Assembly: GCF_015223065.1 (NCBI RefSeq)
Contig: NZ_JADFBY010000006.1
Coordinates: forward strand, 1-64,000
Source of the DNA: Mucilaginibacter sp. JRF
GTDB taxonomy: Bacteria > Bacteroidota > Bacteroidia > Sphingobacteriales > Sphingobacteriaceae
DNA length: 64,000 bases
Direction of reading: 5' to 3'
Positions 39,319 to 49,368 of this stretch are shown in pieces; within the stretch, counting starts at the first letter, position 1, and each line of letters begins with the position of its first letter. A program made the translations under genes and the position numbers. The notes under the pieces are model-generated. The model had not been told where the DNA came from, did no database searches, and saw only the letters and a program-made list of their open reading frames with translations.

Positions 39319-40254
39319 ATGAAAGACATCGCCAAAAGAGTATTTGATATTGAAATAGAATCGCTTACGCATGTAGCCGGTTTGCTTGATGATGCTTTTG
39401 ACGATGCCATTACAACCATACTTGGTACCAGTGGCAAAACCATTGTTACCGGTATAGGTAAATCGGGACTTATCGGCAAAAAGATAGCGGCAACGCTGGC
39501 CAGCACCGGCACACCGAGCTTTTATATGCACCCGGCCGAGGCTTTTCATGGCGATTTGGGTATGATAAGCGAGCATGATGTGGTGATCCTGATCTCGTAC
39601 TCCGGCGAGTCGGACGAGGTGCTGAAGCTTATCCCATTCCTTAAATGGCATAACAATATTATTATAGGTATTACGGGTAACCCGGCATCAACCATAGCAA
39701 AGAATAGCCATCACCACCTCAATGTTAAAATAACGAGGGAGGCTTGTCCGTTGGAGTTGGCGCCAACCTCATCAACCACGGCCATGCTGGTAATGGGCGA
39801 TGCCCTGGCCATAGCGCTGATGGAAGCCCGTAACTTTAAGCATGAAGATTTTGCCCGCTTTCACCCCGGCGGCAGCCTGGGGCGCAAACTACTAACCAAG
39901 GTTAAGGATTTAATGCGTACCGATAACCTGCCTTATATTGATAAGGATGCTACGTTTACCGATCTGCTGCTGCGCATGTCGGCAGGGCGTTTGGGTATGG
40001 TAATGGTAGGCAGCGCTGATGGTATTGAAGGCATTGTAACCGATGGCGATCTGCGCCGCGCGCTGATAAAAAACAGCGATACCGGCACGCTTAAAATAAC
40101 CGACATCATGACCACATCGCCCATCATTATCACCGGCGATGAACTGATAAACAATGCCGAGCTATTGATGATCGAAAAAAAGATCACCACCGTTTTGGTA
40201 GGCGATGCAGACCGCCGCGCCATTGAAGGCGTATATCAAATATACAACCAGTAA
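39319..40254 (+). CDS. kdsD: Arabinose-5-phosphate isomerase (KpsF/GutQ family)
   Basis: Converts ribulose 5-phosphate to arabinose 5-phosphate for Kdo synthesis. The protein has 311 residues. It has an N-terminal SIS domain (TGIGKSGLIGKKIAATLASTG, then SYSGESDEV and LAPTSSTTAML) and two C-terminal CBS domains (LMRTDNLPYI and DIMTTSPIII). The length is usual for the family. Its ribosome-binding region is made of a degenerate intergenic repeat. It follows kdsA, giving a Kdo supply pair. Confidence 0.94.
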   Translation: MKDIAKRVFDIEIESLTHVAGLLDDAFDDAITTILGTSGKTIVTGIGKSGLIGKKIAATLASTGTPSFYMHPAEAFHGDLGMISEHDVVILISYSGESDEVLKLIPFLKWHNNIIIGITGNPASTIAKNSHHHLNVKITREACPLELAPTSSTTAMLVMGDALAIALMEARNFKHEDFARFHPGGSLGRKLLTKVKDLMRTDNLPYIDKDATFTDLLLRMSAGRLGMVMVGSADGIEGIVTDGDLRRALIKNSDTGTLKITDIMTTSPIIITGDELINNAELLMIEKKITTVLVGDADRRAIEGVYQIYNQ

Positions 40255-40337
40255 AACAAAATAAAGGCTACCCGTATTTATGGGTTAGTGAGTTTATTCA
40301 ACCTGAATACTGTTATCGCAGTATAGTTTTTTTGTAA

Positions 40338-41660
40338 ATGACAGATACCGTTACCCCTCCGTTCGTATTTTCTCCTCCGCAAAAGGTTCAGATAGCTATT
40401 ATTGGTCTTGGTTACGTGGGCCTGCCGCTGGCGGTTGAGTTCGCAAAAAAGTATCAGGTTTGGGGTTTTGATATCAGCGCCGAGCGCATCAGCGAATTGC
40501 GTGAAGGGCATGACCGTACCCTGGAGATAGGGCAGGAGCAGCTTACATCGGTATTGAATAACAACGAAACCGGCTTGCAATTAACCTCTCAGCCGGATGA
40601 TATCAGTAATTGCAACGTCTACATTGTATCAGTACCCACACCAACCGACAAACACAATCGCCCCGATCTGAGCCTGATAGAAAAGGCCAGCGCCACGGTA
40701 GCGTCGGTATTAAGCAAAGGCGATGTGGTTATTTACGAATCAACCGTTTACCCGGGCGTAACCGAAGAAGTATGCGTACCGATATTGGAGCATGTATCAG
40801 GCTTGAAATTTAATGAAGGCTTTTTCGCGGGATATTCTCCTGAGCGCATCAATCCCGGTGATAAGGTACATACGCTTACCAATATCCTTAAAATAACATC
40901 AGGCTCAACGATTGAGGTTGCCGATTTTATTGATGGTCTGTACCGCAGCATTATAACCGCAGGTACGCACAAGGCGCCAAGCATTAAGGTAGCCGAGGCC
41001 AGTAAGGTAATTGAGAATGCCCAGCGCGATATTAACATTGCCTTTGTTAACGAGCTATCAAAAATATTTAACCTTTTGGGTATTGATAGTAATGATGTGC
41101 TGGAGGCGGCGGGCACCAAATGGAATTTTTTAAAGTTTAAGCCCGGTTTGGTTGGCGGGCATTGTACCGGTGTCGACCCTTATTATCTGGCTCAAAAGGC
41201 GCAGGAGGTTGGTTATCACCCCGAAATAATATTGGCAGGCCGCAGGCTTAACGATGGTATGGGCACTTACGTAGCTCTGGAAGTAATTAAGCTGATGGTG
41301 AAGAATAGCATCCCCGTTAAAAATGCTGATGTACTGGTATTGGGCTTTACCTTTAAGGAGAACTGTCCCGATGTGCGCAACACCCGGGTGATAGATATTG
41401 TAAAGGTGCTGGATGAATTTGAAACCGCCTACGAGGTGTACGACCCATGGGCTGACCCTGCAGAAGTTGCCGCCGAATATGGTATAAAGACCATTGCCGA
41501 TAAACAGCAGTTAAAGCAAAAGTATGATGCTGTAATTGTGGCTGTTGCCCACAACGAGTTTTTAACGCTGGATTATGCCGGCCTTAAAAAAGATGAAAAC
41601 TCCGTTTTGTACGATCTGAAAGGGTTGCTTGACAGGGGCATCATCAGCGGGCGGTTATAA
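40338..41660 (+). CDS. UDP-sugar 6-dehydrogenase (TviB/WbpA-like)
   Basis: A 440-residue NAD-dependent dehydrogenase. It has the Rossmann motif IAIIGLGYVGLPLAVEFA, VSVPTPTDKHNRPDL, ESTVYPGVTEE and the catalytic cysteine C276 in VGGHCTGVDPYYL. The C-terminal segment has LGFTFKENCPDVRN. The GRRLNDGM and GHCTGVDPYYL forms suggest UDP-N-acetylhexosamine as substrate, as in TviB and WbpA, leading to uronic-acid sugars for surface polysaccharide. It is followed by the initiating sugar transferase. Confidence 0.92.
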   Translation: MTDTVTPPFVFSPPQKVQIAIIGLGYVGLPLAVEFAKKYQVWGFDISAERISELREGHDRTLEIGQEQLTSVLNNNETGLQLTSQPDDISNCNVYIVSVPTPTDKHNRPDLSLIEKASATVASVLSKGDVVIYESTVYPGVTEEVCVPILEHVSGLKFNEGFFAGYSPERINPGDKVHTLTNILKITSGSTIEVADFIDGLYRSIITAGTHKAPSIKVAEASKVIENAQRDINIAFVNELSKIFNLLGIDSNDVLEAAGTKWNFLKFKPGLVGGHCTGVDPYYLAQKAQEVGYHPEIILAGRRLNDGMGTYVALEVIKLMVKNSIPVKNADVLVLGFTFKENCPDVRNTRVIDIVKVLDEFETAYEVYDPWADPAEVAAEYGIKTIADKQQLKQKYDAVIVAVAHNEFLTLDYAGLKKDENSVLYDLKGLLDRGIISGRL

Positions 41661-41825
41661 AGAATGAATATATCTTATTAGTTATTTAATAAGTGTTTAT
41701 ATTTAATGTTAATTTTATTTCACCAAGTGATTGTAAATCTCGTATATGAAGTATTAATTAAACATTGCGGCTTTAATGATAAGGTTAATTTATTCGTTTT
41801 TACTGGCATGGGAATTTAATTTTGT

Positions 41826-41833
41826 TAAATTTG
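41826..41833 (+). promoter_or_regulatory. -7 box of the sugar transferase gene
   Basis: TAAATTTG matches TAnnTTTG exactly, 89 nt before the ATG. The 262-bp spacer (41661-41922) is otherwise AT-rich and featureless. Confidence 0.42.
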
Positions 41834-41922
41834 TTCGCACCGAAGCTAAAAAATCATAATATTAATCTTGATATTTTAAGAACTTAATAATTTTAGCTGT
41901 CTAACTAACAGTTATCACGTTT

Positions 41923-43326
41923 ATGGTCCACAGATATACTACGTTTATAAAAGCGATCAACCTAACTATTGATTATATCATCCTGAATCTGAGTATGGTT
42001 ATCGCGTACTTAATTGAGGATAAGTCATATATCTCATGGATAAGTAATAAGAATTACCTGCCAATTGTATTGGTTTTTAACCTTATATGGCTGCTCTCGG
42101 CCAATATAACCGGTTTGTATGAGCAGGTGCTGAACAAGGATTCTATCCGCACTTACCGTGGCCTGATCAAAACGTACTTCCTGTTTGTGAGCTTTATTTG
42201 CTTCACCATTATTATACTGATAGGTACCAAGGCTTACTTTATTACCCGCGAGTATTTGTTTTATTCGCTGGCCTTATTTGGCTTTCTGCTGGGTTTCTGG
42301 AAATTGATATTCCTGGGTATACGCCGTAGCGACAGGGCTTTACTGTTAGATTCGCGAAGCGCCATCATTATAGGGGCGGGGCGTATTGGTACCGACCTTT
42401 CAAACTTTTTTAATAATAACCCGAGCCGTGGCTATACGGTTGTAGGTTTCTTTGACGATAACCCGAATAAGCTGCGCAATGAGGCTTTGTACCTGGGCAG
42501 CACCAGCGATAGTATAAATTACGCCATAAATAACCGTGTCGACGAGATATTTTGTACCCTGCCCAGCACCGAAGCTAAAAAGATAGAGATGCTGATGCTG
42601 GAGGCTGATAAAAACCTGATTCGCTTTAAGTTTATTCCTGATTATTATGATTACGGTATCAAACCTACGCTGATACAAAGCTTTGGCCACATACCGGTAA
42701 TATCCATCAGGCCCGAGCCGCTGGAGAACATCCTGAACCGCGCCATCAAACGTATTTTTGATATCAGTTTTTCGCTGTTCATTATCCTGTTCGTGTTTAG
42801 CTGGCTGTTCCCTATACTGGCTATCATTATCAAAATGCAATCAAAAGGACCTGTATTTTTTGTGCAGGCACGTTCGGGTAGGGATAATAAATCATTCAAC
42901 TGCTACAAATTCCGTAGCATGAAGGTGAATAACGATTCGGATAACAAGCAAGCCACTAAAAATGATGACCGTGTTACCAAGATCGGTAAATTTATGCGTA
43001 AAACCAGTTTGGATGAGTTGCCACAATTTTTTAACGTGCTGATAGGTAATATGTCGGTAGTGGGGCCACGCCCGCACATGCTGAAGCATACCGAGGAGTA
43101 TTCGGCATTGATAGACCGCTTTATGGTGCGTCACTTCCTGAAACCGGGCATTACCGGCTGGGCACAGGTGCGTGGTCTGCGTGGCGAAACCAAAACCACC
43201 GAGGATATGATGGCCCGTGTTGAGGCCGATGTGTGGTATTTGGAGAACTGGTCGTTCCTGCTGGATTTGAAGATCATCTTCCTGACATTCTGGAATGCTG
43301 TACGTGGTGAGGAGAATGCGTACTAA
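41923..43326 (+). CDS. Undecaprenyl-phosphate hexose-1-phosphate transferase (WcaJ-type)
   Basis: A 467-residue membrane enzyme. Four N-terminal TM helices are followed by a nucleotide-binding-like domain (AIIIGAGRIGTDLSNFF, YTVVGFFDDNP). One TM helix (FDISFSLFIILFVFSWLFPI) leads into the catalytic bacterial sugar-transferase domain with KGPVFFVQARSGRDNKSF, KFRSMKV, TSLDELPQF, VGPRP and KPGITGWAQVRG. It starts lipid-linked repeat-unit assembly for exopolysaccharide or O-antigen. The exact sugar (glucose or galactose) cannot be read. Confidence 0.93.
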   Translation: MVHRYTTFIKAINLTIDYIILNLSMVIAYLIEDKSYISWISNKNYLPIVLVFNLIWLLSANITGLYEQVLNKDSIRTYRGLIKTYFLFVSFICFTIIILIGTKAYFITREYLFYSLALFGFLLGFWKLIFLGIRRSDRALLLDSRSAIIIGAGRIGTDLSNFFNNNPSRGYTVVGFFDDNPNKLRNEALYLGSTSDSINYAINNRVDEIFCTLPSTEAKKIEMLMLEADKNLIRFKFIPDYYDYGIKPTLIQSFGHIPVISIRPEPLENILNRAIKRIFDISFSLFIILFVFSWLFPILAIIIKMQSKGPVFFVQARSGRDNKSFNCYKFRSMKVNNDSDNKQATKNDDRVTKIGKFMRKTSLDELPQFFNVLIGNMSVVGPRPHMLKHTEEYSALIDRFMVRHFLKPGITGWAQVRGLRGETKTTEDMMARVEADVWYLENWSFLLDLKIIFLTFWNAVRGEENAY

Positions 43327-43408
43327 GCCCAACTAAAAAATAATAGCAAGAGGATTAGCTACTTAGCCAAAAAGTTAAAATTCTATTTTAATAATAACTA
43401 AATAAAGC

Positions 43409-43416
43409 TATCTTTG
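43409..43416 (+). promoter_or_regulatory. -7 box of tRNA-Leu
   Basis: TATCTTTG matches TAnnTTTG, 20 nt before the tRNA 5' end. Confidence 0.5.
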
Positions 43417-43436
43417 CAGCCTGTAAAAATCCTAAT

Positions 43437-43518
43437 GCGGAAGTGGCGTAATTGGTAGCCGCACCAGACTTAGGATCTGGCGCCGCGAGGCGTGGGGGTT
43501 CGAGTCCCTTCTTCCGCA
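43437..43518 (+). tRNA. tRNA-Leu (anticodon UAG)
   Basis: Class II tRNA of 82 nt. Acceptor stem GCGGAAG (43437-43443) pairs with CTTCCGC (43511-43517), and A43518 is the discriminator. The anticodon loop is CTTAGGA with UAG at 43471-43473, reading CUA codons. The T-loop GTTCGAG is intact. CCA is not encoded. A hairpin with T-tail follows. Confidence 0.96.
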
Positions 43519-43528
43519 CAGAAATGAG

Positions 43529-43562
43529 AAAACCTCTTTGAAGAAATTTAAAGAGGTTTTTT
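43529..43562 (+). terminator. Intrinsic terminator of tRNA-Leu
   Basis: An 11-bp stem, 43529-43539 with 43550-43560, ending in T6. Confidence 0.85.
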
Positions 43563-43681
43563 GTTTACATCAGTCTTTAGCTCCTTCTCATAACTTGTAT
43601 TTTTGGCATTGTATCACAAGGCTGTTTTTAGTTTTAGCTATACTTTATATAGATAACCAAGCCTGTTAATTACATATAACA

Positions 43682-44689
43682 TTGAAAAAAAATATAACCC
43701 TCACCGCATTACTATCCCTCATACTCATTACAACCCTATCATTCAACGCCAAGGCACAGGTGCTCAGGCAGCGGTCGGCTAAGTTGATGGGTGGGCGGTT
43801 TATTATAACATTGGTGGCTAATGATTCACTTACCGCCGAGCGTAACATTGATACGGTGATCACCGAGATAGACCGTATCGAGCGCTTGATATCTGACTGG
43901 AAAGCCGACTCGCAAATATCTGCCGTTAACCAAAATGCCGGTATCGCCCCGGTAAAGGTCGACCGCGAAGTGTTTGAACTAACACAGCGTGCCATTCGCC
44001 TCTCACGCGAAACGGATGGTGCTTTTGATATCAGCTTTGCCGCTATGGAGCGTATATGGAAGTTTGATGGCAGCATGACGGCCATGCCCAGGCCCGAAGC
44101 CGTAAAACGCTCGGTTGCGCGTGTGGGTTATAAAAATATTGAGTTGGATAGTGCCAACTGCACCATCTACCTCAAGCTAAAAGGCATGAAGATAGGCTTT
44201 GGTGCCCTGGGCGAAGGCTACGCCGCCGACCGTTGTCGCGAGATGATGCTGGCCCGAGGTATAAAAGCGGGCATTGTAAACGCTACCGGCGACATGTCTA
44301 CCTGGGGCAAACAACCCAACGGCAACGATTGGACGATAGGCATCACCAACCCATTGCATGAGGATACCGTATTTGCCGTATTGCCCCTAAAGTATGGCGC
44401 GGTGGTTACATCGGGTAGCTATCAAAAATTTGTGGTGTTCAATGGCAAGCGTTATACCCATATCATCAACCCAAAAACAGGCTACCCGGCATCGGGCTTG
44501 TGCAGTGTTACCATATTTGGGCCGAGCGCCGAGCGTGCCAATGGTTTCAGCACATCTATGATGGTTTTGGGCGAGCAGGCAGCGCTAAAGTTCATCAGTC
44601 GTTACCCTGAATATCGGTATGTAATTATAACCGACAAAGGCCGGGTACATTCCTCGCCCGATCTGGGGCTTAAAACGAAGAAACTATAG
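43682..44689 (+). CDS. apbE: FAD:protein FMN transferase (ApbE)
   Basis: A 335-residue exported enzyme that attaches FMN covalently to Thr of target flavoproteins such as Nqr or Rnf subunits. TTG 43682 is the start because only it gives an intact signal sequence (KKNITLTALLSLIL, ending near AKAQ). Family motifs: LMGGRFIIT, SDWKADSQISAVN, GALGEGYAADR, NATGDMSTWG, GSYQKFVVFNGKRYTHIINPKTGYP. No target flavoprotein gene is adjacent. Confidence 0.93.
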   Translation: MKKNITLTALLSLILITTLSFNAKAQVLRQRSAKLMGGRFIITLVANDSLTAERNIDTVITEIDRIERLISDWKADSQISAVNQNAGIAPVKVDREVFELTQRAIRLSRETDGAFDISFAAMERIWKFDGSMTAMPRPEAVKRSVARVGYKNIELDSANCTIYLKLKGMKIGFGALGEGYAADRCREMMLARGIKAGIVNATGDMSTWGKQPNGNDWTIGITNPLHEDTVFAVLPLKYGAVVTSGSYQKFVVFNGKRYTHIINPKTGYPASGLCSVTIFGPSAERANGFSTSMMVLGEQAALKFISRYPEYRYVIITDKGRVHSSPDLGLKTKKL

Positions 44690-44725
44690 ATAAGAAATAT
44701 ATAGTAAAAGGTCTTTCGGTAAAGA

Positions 44726-46330
44726 TCACCCTAACCCCTTTATAAAATCCTGCAAGCGTTCGCCCTCATCAAGATTTAGTTTTTTGCGTAAGCGGTATCG
44801 GGCAATGCGCAGGCTGTCCTGCGATATGCCGAGCATGGTGGCAATATCGGCCGAGCCTAAGTTCATCTTGAGCAGGGCGAGCAGGCGCATGTCGGCAGCG
44901 TTTAACCCGGCAGGGTGCTGTTTTAGCCGGTCGAAAAAGTTTTCGTGTACCTGCTCAAATACCACACGAAAGTCCTCCCAGTTTTTGTCGTGACTGCTGC
45001 TGATCTGTATCATATTCATCAGCTTTTTTAACTCACGGCGCTGGTCGCGTTTATCATCCTTCACCATGGTGTTCAACTTCTCTTTAAGTTCGTCAAGCAA
45101 CTGGTTTTTTTGTATGATGTTGAGGGTATGGGTGGTAAGTTCCTTGGTTTTAAGTTCGAGGGCGCTTTTAAAACTTTGCTGACTTTGCTCGTTCAGCCGC
45201 TGCTCGTTTTTTATTTTGAGCCTTTGTCTGCTGATCACACTGGCGGCAAGCAGGGCAACCAGGCACATGATCACCGTAGCGCCAATGGCTATAATGCGGT
45301 TGGTAGTTTTTTCGCTTTCAAAACGATCAATGGCATTGTCCTTTTGTTCTATCTCGAATAAGGTTTGCAGTATGGCCAGTTGTTTTTCGTTTTCCTCGGT
45401 ATATATTTTCAGGAAGATGGTACGCCCGGCCTCGCTGTAAAAGTAAGCGCTATCGTTACGGTTAAGCAGGTTATAGGCTTTCGACAGATCGCGGTAGGCG
45501 CTGCCCAGCTGGTATTGATCGTTATACTTTTCAGCCAGCCTGGCCGCCTTAAAAGTGTAGGGTAATGATTGCCTGTACTTGCCCGATTTACGGTAAACAT
45601 CGCCCAGGTTATTGATCACCTCTATCTGCGCCAGCATATTGTTGTTCTGGCTGTTGATTTGCTCGGCCAGCCTGAAATATTTTAGCGCCGAATCCAGCTG
45701 CAACTTATCCTCGTGCAAGCTGCCCAGGTTTTCGTATATCTTGGCAATCTCGTTATTGTTGCCTGCCAGCTTATACTCGCGCAGGGCCAATTGCTGATAG
45801 TTTACCGCTTTGGCGTAGGCGTTGGTTTTTTCAAAGGTTTGGCCAATGGCTCCATAGGCTTCGGCAACACCATTACGGTTATTCATCGCCCTGTATAGCT
45901 TAAGCGATTCCATAAAAACCTTGGTAGCTGCTGTATATTGGCGGGCATGGTAATAGGTTTGGCCAATGTTGTTCAGGTTGTCGGCCAGCTTTAAGCGGTC
46001 GTTAAAAGTGCGGAATATCTTATCAGCCTTGTAATAATTATCCAAAGCTTGCGAGTAGCCGGTTTGATAATAAAAAAGCTCGCCTATTTGCTGGTAACAC
46101 TGTGCCGCGCTAAGCTGATCGTTTTTTGACAGGGCCGTGGTAAGTTTCTTTTTTATAGCCACAAATGCAACCTGTGGATCGCGTATGGCTGATGCCGCTT
46201 TTTTTTCGGGAGCATCATCGTTCAGGTTTTGTGCACGGGCGTTCCCCAAACAAACACTCAACAATATGATGCACAGCAGTAAAGCCTTGATTTTGCTGTT
46301 GCCTGAATTGATGATGTGCCTGATATACAT
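44726..46330 (-). CDS. TPR-repeat membrane regulator with LuxR-type HTH
   Basis: A 534-residue protein. A signal or anchor segment (ALLLCIILLSVCLGN) precedes about six TPR units (residues 60-310, for example LADNLNNIGQTYYHARQYTAATKVF). One TM helix (AIGATVIMCLVALLAASVI) follows, then a coiled coil, and a C-terminal HTH (MLGISQDSLRIARYRLRKKLN). This architecture is common in Bacteroidota and links an extracytoplasmic TPR sensor to a cytosolic DNA-binding domain. The target is unknown. Convergent with apbE. Confidence 0.86.
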   Translation of the reverse strand: MYIRHIINSGNSKIKALLLCIILLSVCLGNARAQNLNDDAPEKKAASAIRDPQVAFVAIKKKLTTALSKNDQLSAAQCYQQIGELFYYQTGYSQALDNYYKADKIFRTFNDRLKLADNLNNIGQTYYHARQYTAATKVFMESLKLYRAMNNRNGVAEAYGAIGQTFEKTNAYAKAVNYQQLALREYKLAGNNNEIAKIYENLGSLHEDKLQLDSALKYFRLAEQINSQNNNMLAQIEVINNLGDVYRKSGKYRQSLPYTFKAARLAEKYNDQYQLGSAYRDLSKAYNLLNRNDSAYFYSEAGRTIFLKIYTEENEKQLAILQTLFEIEQKDNAIDRFESEKTTNRIIAIGATVIMCLVALLAASVISRQRLKIKNEQRLNEQSQQSFKSALELKTKELTTHTLNIIQKNQLLDELKEKLNTMVKDDKRDQRRELKKLMNMIQISSSHDKNWEDFRVVFEQVHENFFDRLKQHPAGLNAADMRLLALLKMNLGSADIATMLGISQDSLRIARYRLRKKLNLDEGERLQDFIKGLG

Positions 46331-46432
46331 TGCTCCCTAAAGCGGATTTTGCCTAAAGGTACTTCAGCTGTATTAAGCCAATGTTAACTCAATGTATTTG
46401 TGCCCGTAACATTATTGTTTATGTGTTGGGTT

Positions 46433-49174
46433 TTATTTGAAGGTGCTTTGCGCCTTTTTGATAACCTTTTCCAGATCAATGCCTTTGCCTAACACACCCT
46501 TAAACAGATCGCCGGTTTCCTTAAGCCTGTTGGCGGCGTTATTGATATGGAAATCGCTCATTTTTAAGCCGGGTTTAACCTCATCCCAGGTGAGGGGCAT
46601 TGATACCGTTGCACCGGGCTTTGGTCTTAACGAGTAGGGGCAGGCTATGGTAGCCCCTGGGCGGTTCTGCAAAAAATCCAGATACATTTTACCCTTGCGT
46701 TTGCTCACCATGCGTTCAAGGCTGGTATATTTAGGTATTTGTTCATGCACCAGTTGTACCACCATTTTGGCAAACATTTGCGATTGATCATAGTCATACT
46801 TAGCATTCAGCGGAATATAAATGTGCATGCCCGTTGAGCCTGATGTTTTAGGGTATGATGGTACGCCGATGGCATCCAAAACTTTATGCACTTCCTGCGC
46901 GGCTTCTACCACTTGGTCAAAAGTGTTTTTGTCGGGGTCGAGGTCGATCACGCAGTAATCTGGATTGTCAGGCGATTTTACTCGACTAAACCACGGGTTC
47001 ATCTCAATACATCCCAATGAGGCCATCCACATCAAATAGGATTCATCCGACCCGACAAGATATTCCTTCTTCTCGCCCTCGCCATTAGTGTAGGGGAAGG
47101 TTTTGGTAACCCAATCAGGCGCTTTGCCTTTTACATCCTTTTGATAAAAACTTTTGCCGTGTATGCCATTCGGGAAACGGTTAAGCGACATGGGCCTGTC
47201 AACCAGATAAGGAAGAATATACTCCGCAACCTGGTAGTAATAATTGAACATATCGCGCTTGGTAAAGCCATCCTCGGGCCAGTAAACCTTGCTCAGGTGG
47301 GTAAACTTTAAATCGTGACCGCAAATTTTGCGCACCTGCGTTTCATCCTTTGGGTTGAGCAACGTTTTGCGGGTTTTATCGGCAGGTGGTTTTATGGCTT
47401 TGTGCGATGCTTTTTTAGGTTTATCATCGGCCTTATCAACCGCATCCGGTGTTTCCTGCGGTGTTTCCAATATCACATCCTTGGCCTTTTTATCAACCCG
47501 CATACCTTTAAATGATGCCTGCCGAAAAACGCCCTCGCCGGTTACTTCGGCAAAGTTGATCTCGCAAATCAATTCGGGCTTTAACCAGGTTGGTTTTGCA
47601 CCCACCCGCTGCGGGCGAAAGCGTGACGGCTTATCAACATCAGGCTCCACCTCAAACGGTACCTTATCAGTTATCAAAGGCTTAAACTGCTGCATCATTT
47701 CCTTTTGCAGCTTGTCCGAAAAGCCTGTGCCCACCTTGCCTGCGTAGCGCAGCTTTTTACCCTCATAAACCGCTAATATCAGCGCGCTGAATGCCTTGGT
47801 GGTACCCGTGTTTTTGGTGAAGCCCGCTATCACCACTTCCTGCCGGCGTTGAACCTTTATCTTGAGCCATTCCTTTGAGCGCAGATCAGAAGTATACACA
47901 CTGTCGGCTTTCTTGGCAATGATCCCTTCCAGACCGATCTTTCCGGCGGCTTCAAAAAACTCCACCCCGTTTGCCGCGAAGGATTTGCTTTGCCGTATGC
48001 GATCATCATCAGCCGGTATTACCGATTGCAGTATGGCCAACCGCTCTTTCAATGGCAGCCCGGTAAGATCATGCCCATCATACCAAAGTATATCAAAAAC
48101 ATAGTATACCAGGTTTCCATCGGCCTCGCTGCGCCAGTTTTGCAGCGCGCCAAAATCTGATATTCCCTTATCGTTCAGCACCACTATCTCGCCATCTATT
48201 ACGGCGTTTATCTTCCAGTCCTTTAGTAAGTTATTTATAGGGTAATACTTATCAAAGGGAATGTTGTTGCGCGATATCAGTTCGGCGCTCCTGGTATTAA
48301 TTACCGCTATGGCACGGTAGCCATCCCATTTTACCTCATATAGCCAGTCGGGGTCGTCAAAGGGTTCATCAACCAGGGTGGCCTTCATGGGTTTTACCTT
48401 TACCGGCGATTTACGTTTGGGTGCCGATTTTAAAAGCTTAGCAACATCAAGATCCGGTTTTTCGCTCTCCTGCGTTTGCTTTTCCAGCTTATCATCAGCC
48501 ATTGGGCTGGCTTTCTTTTTTGGAGTTTTCTTCTTTGCCGATGCTTTTTCAGGCTGATCTATATCTTCCTCGTGCCCGTTTTGCCAAACCTTTTCGCTGG
48601 TTTTTTCCATTGCCGCGATGGTTTTGCCTGATAGTACCGATTTATCCTGCTTGGTAATATCCTTTTTAGATGCGTGATCGTCCTTATGTTTAATAAGCAG
48701 CCAGCCATTTTCGCCCATGCCATGCGTTTTTACCAGGGCGAACTCGCCGTTCAGTTTTTCGCCATGTAGCTTGATCTTTAACGATCCCTCTTTTAATTGC
48801 TTCAGCAAATGCTTCTCTTGCGCTTTCTTACCTTTTATCTCCTCAATAGGTTCATAGGTGCCCTCATCCCAAACAATAACGGTACCGCCGCCGTATTCGC
48901 CCTTGGGTATAATGCCCTCAAAATTGCGGTAATCAAAAGGGTGGTCTTCCACCATCATGGCCAGGCGTTTGTTTTGCGGATCAGTTGAGGGGCCTTTGGG
49001 TACCGCCCAGCTTTTGAGCACACCATCCATCTCCAGCCTGAAATCATAATGCAGGCGGGTGGCATCATGCTTTTGGATAACAAACATCAGGTGGTTCCTA
49101 TCCTTACTTCTGCCGGCTTTTGGCTCGGCTGTCTTTTTAAAATCGCGTTTTTTGGCGTACTCTTTAAGGCTCAT
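46433..49174 (-). CDS. ligD: DNA ligase D (phosphoesterase-ligase-polymerase)
   Basis: A 913-residue repair enzyme of non-homologous end joining. An N-terminal 3'-phosphoesterase (about 30-150; HDATRLHYDFRLEMDG, VEDHPFDYRNFEG) is followed by a Lys/Pro-rich linker, an ATP-dependent ligase with the adenylated lysine in YEVKWDGYRA (about 280), and a C-terminal primase-polymerase with DLDPDKN metal residues (about 740) and SGSTGMHIYIPL. The start is ATG 49174 (MSLKEYAKKRDF); longer frames have an unrelated N-terminus. No ku gene is next to it, although ku often lies beside ligD. Confidence 0.95.
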   Translation of the reverse strand: MSLKEYAKKRDFKKTAEPKAGRSKDRNHLMFVIQKHDATRLHYDFRLEMDGVLKSWAVPKGPSTDPQNKRLAMMVEDHPFDYRNFEGIIPKGEYGGGTVIVWDEGTYEPIEEIKGKKAQEKHLLKQLKEGSLKIKLHGEKLNGEFALVKTHGMGENGWLLIKHKDDHASKKDITKQDKSVLSGKTIAAMEKTSEKVWQNGHEEDIDQPEKASAKKKTPKKKASPMADDKLEKQTQESEKPDLDVAKLLKSAPKRKSPVKVKPMKATLVDEPFDDPDWLYEVKWDGYRAIAVINTRSAELISRNNIPFDKYYPINNLLKDWKINAVIDGEIVVLNDKGISDFGALQNWRSEADGNLVYYVFDILWYDGHDLTGLPLKERLAILQSVIPADDDRIRQSKSFAANGVEFFEAAGKIGLEGIIAKKADSVYTSDLRSKEWLKIKVQRRQEVVIAGFTKNTGTTKAFSALILAVYEGKKLRYAGKVGTGFSDKLQKEMMQQFKPLITDKVPFEVEPDVDKPSRFRPQRVGAKPTWLKPELICEINFAEVTGEGVFRQASFKGMRVDKKAKDVILETPQETPDAVDKADDKPKKASHKAIKPPADKTRKTLLNPKDETQVRKICGHDLKFTHLSKVYWPEDGFTKRDMFNYYYQVAEYILPYLVDRPMSLNRFPNGIHGKSFYQKDVKGKAPDWVTKTFPYTNGEGEKKEYLVGSDESYLMWMASLGCIEMNPWFSRVKSPDNPDYCVIDLDPDKNTFDQVVEAAQEVHKVLDAIGVPSYPKTSGSTGMHIYIPLNAKYDYDQSQMFAKMVVQLVHEQIPKYTSLERMVSKRKGKMYLDFLQNRPGATIACPYSLRPKPGATVSMPLTWDEVKPGLKMSDFHINNAANRLKETGDLFKGVLGKGIDLEKVIKKAQSTFK

Positions 49175-49368
49175 GGCTTTTACCCTTAATTGATTTATTT
49201 TCTGAACAATTAAATAAGCCATTGGGTTTGCGACGCCTTGATTTGATGATCCTGATGCTATCGGCAATAATCTACTTGTTAAAACTAACCTAACAAACCG
49301 TTAACGCAAACTTAATGGCTTGTTTTTTATTTTTATACCATTGATTTTCAGTTTGTTATTTTGTTTTG

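Noticed and set aside
43437..43681. Integration site of a mobile element at tRNA-Leu
   Set aside because: No integrase, no duplicated tRNA 3' end and no change of gene content; an ordinary terminator follows the tRNA.
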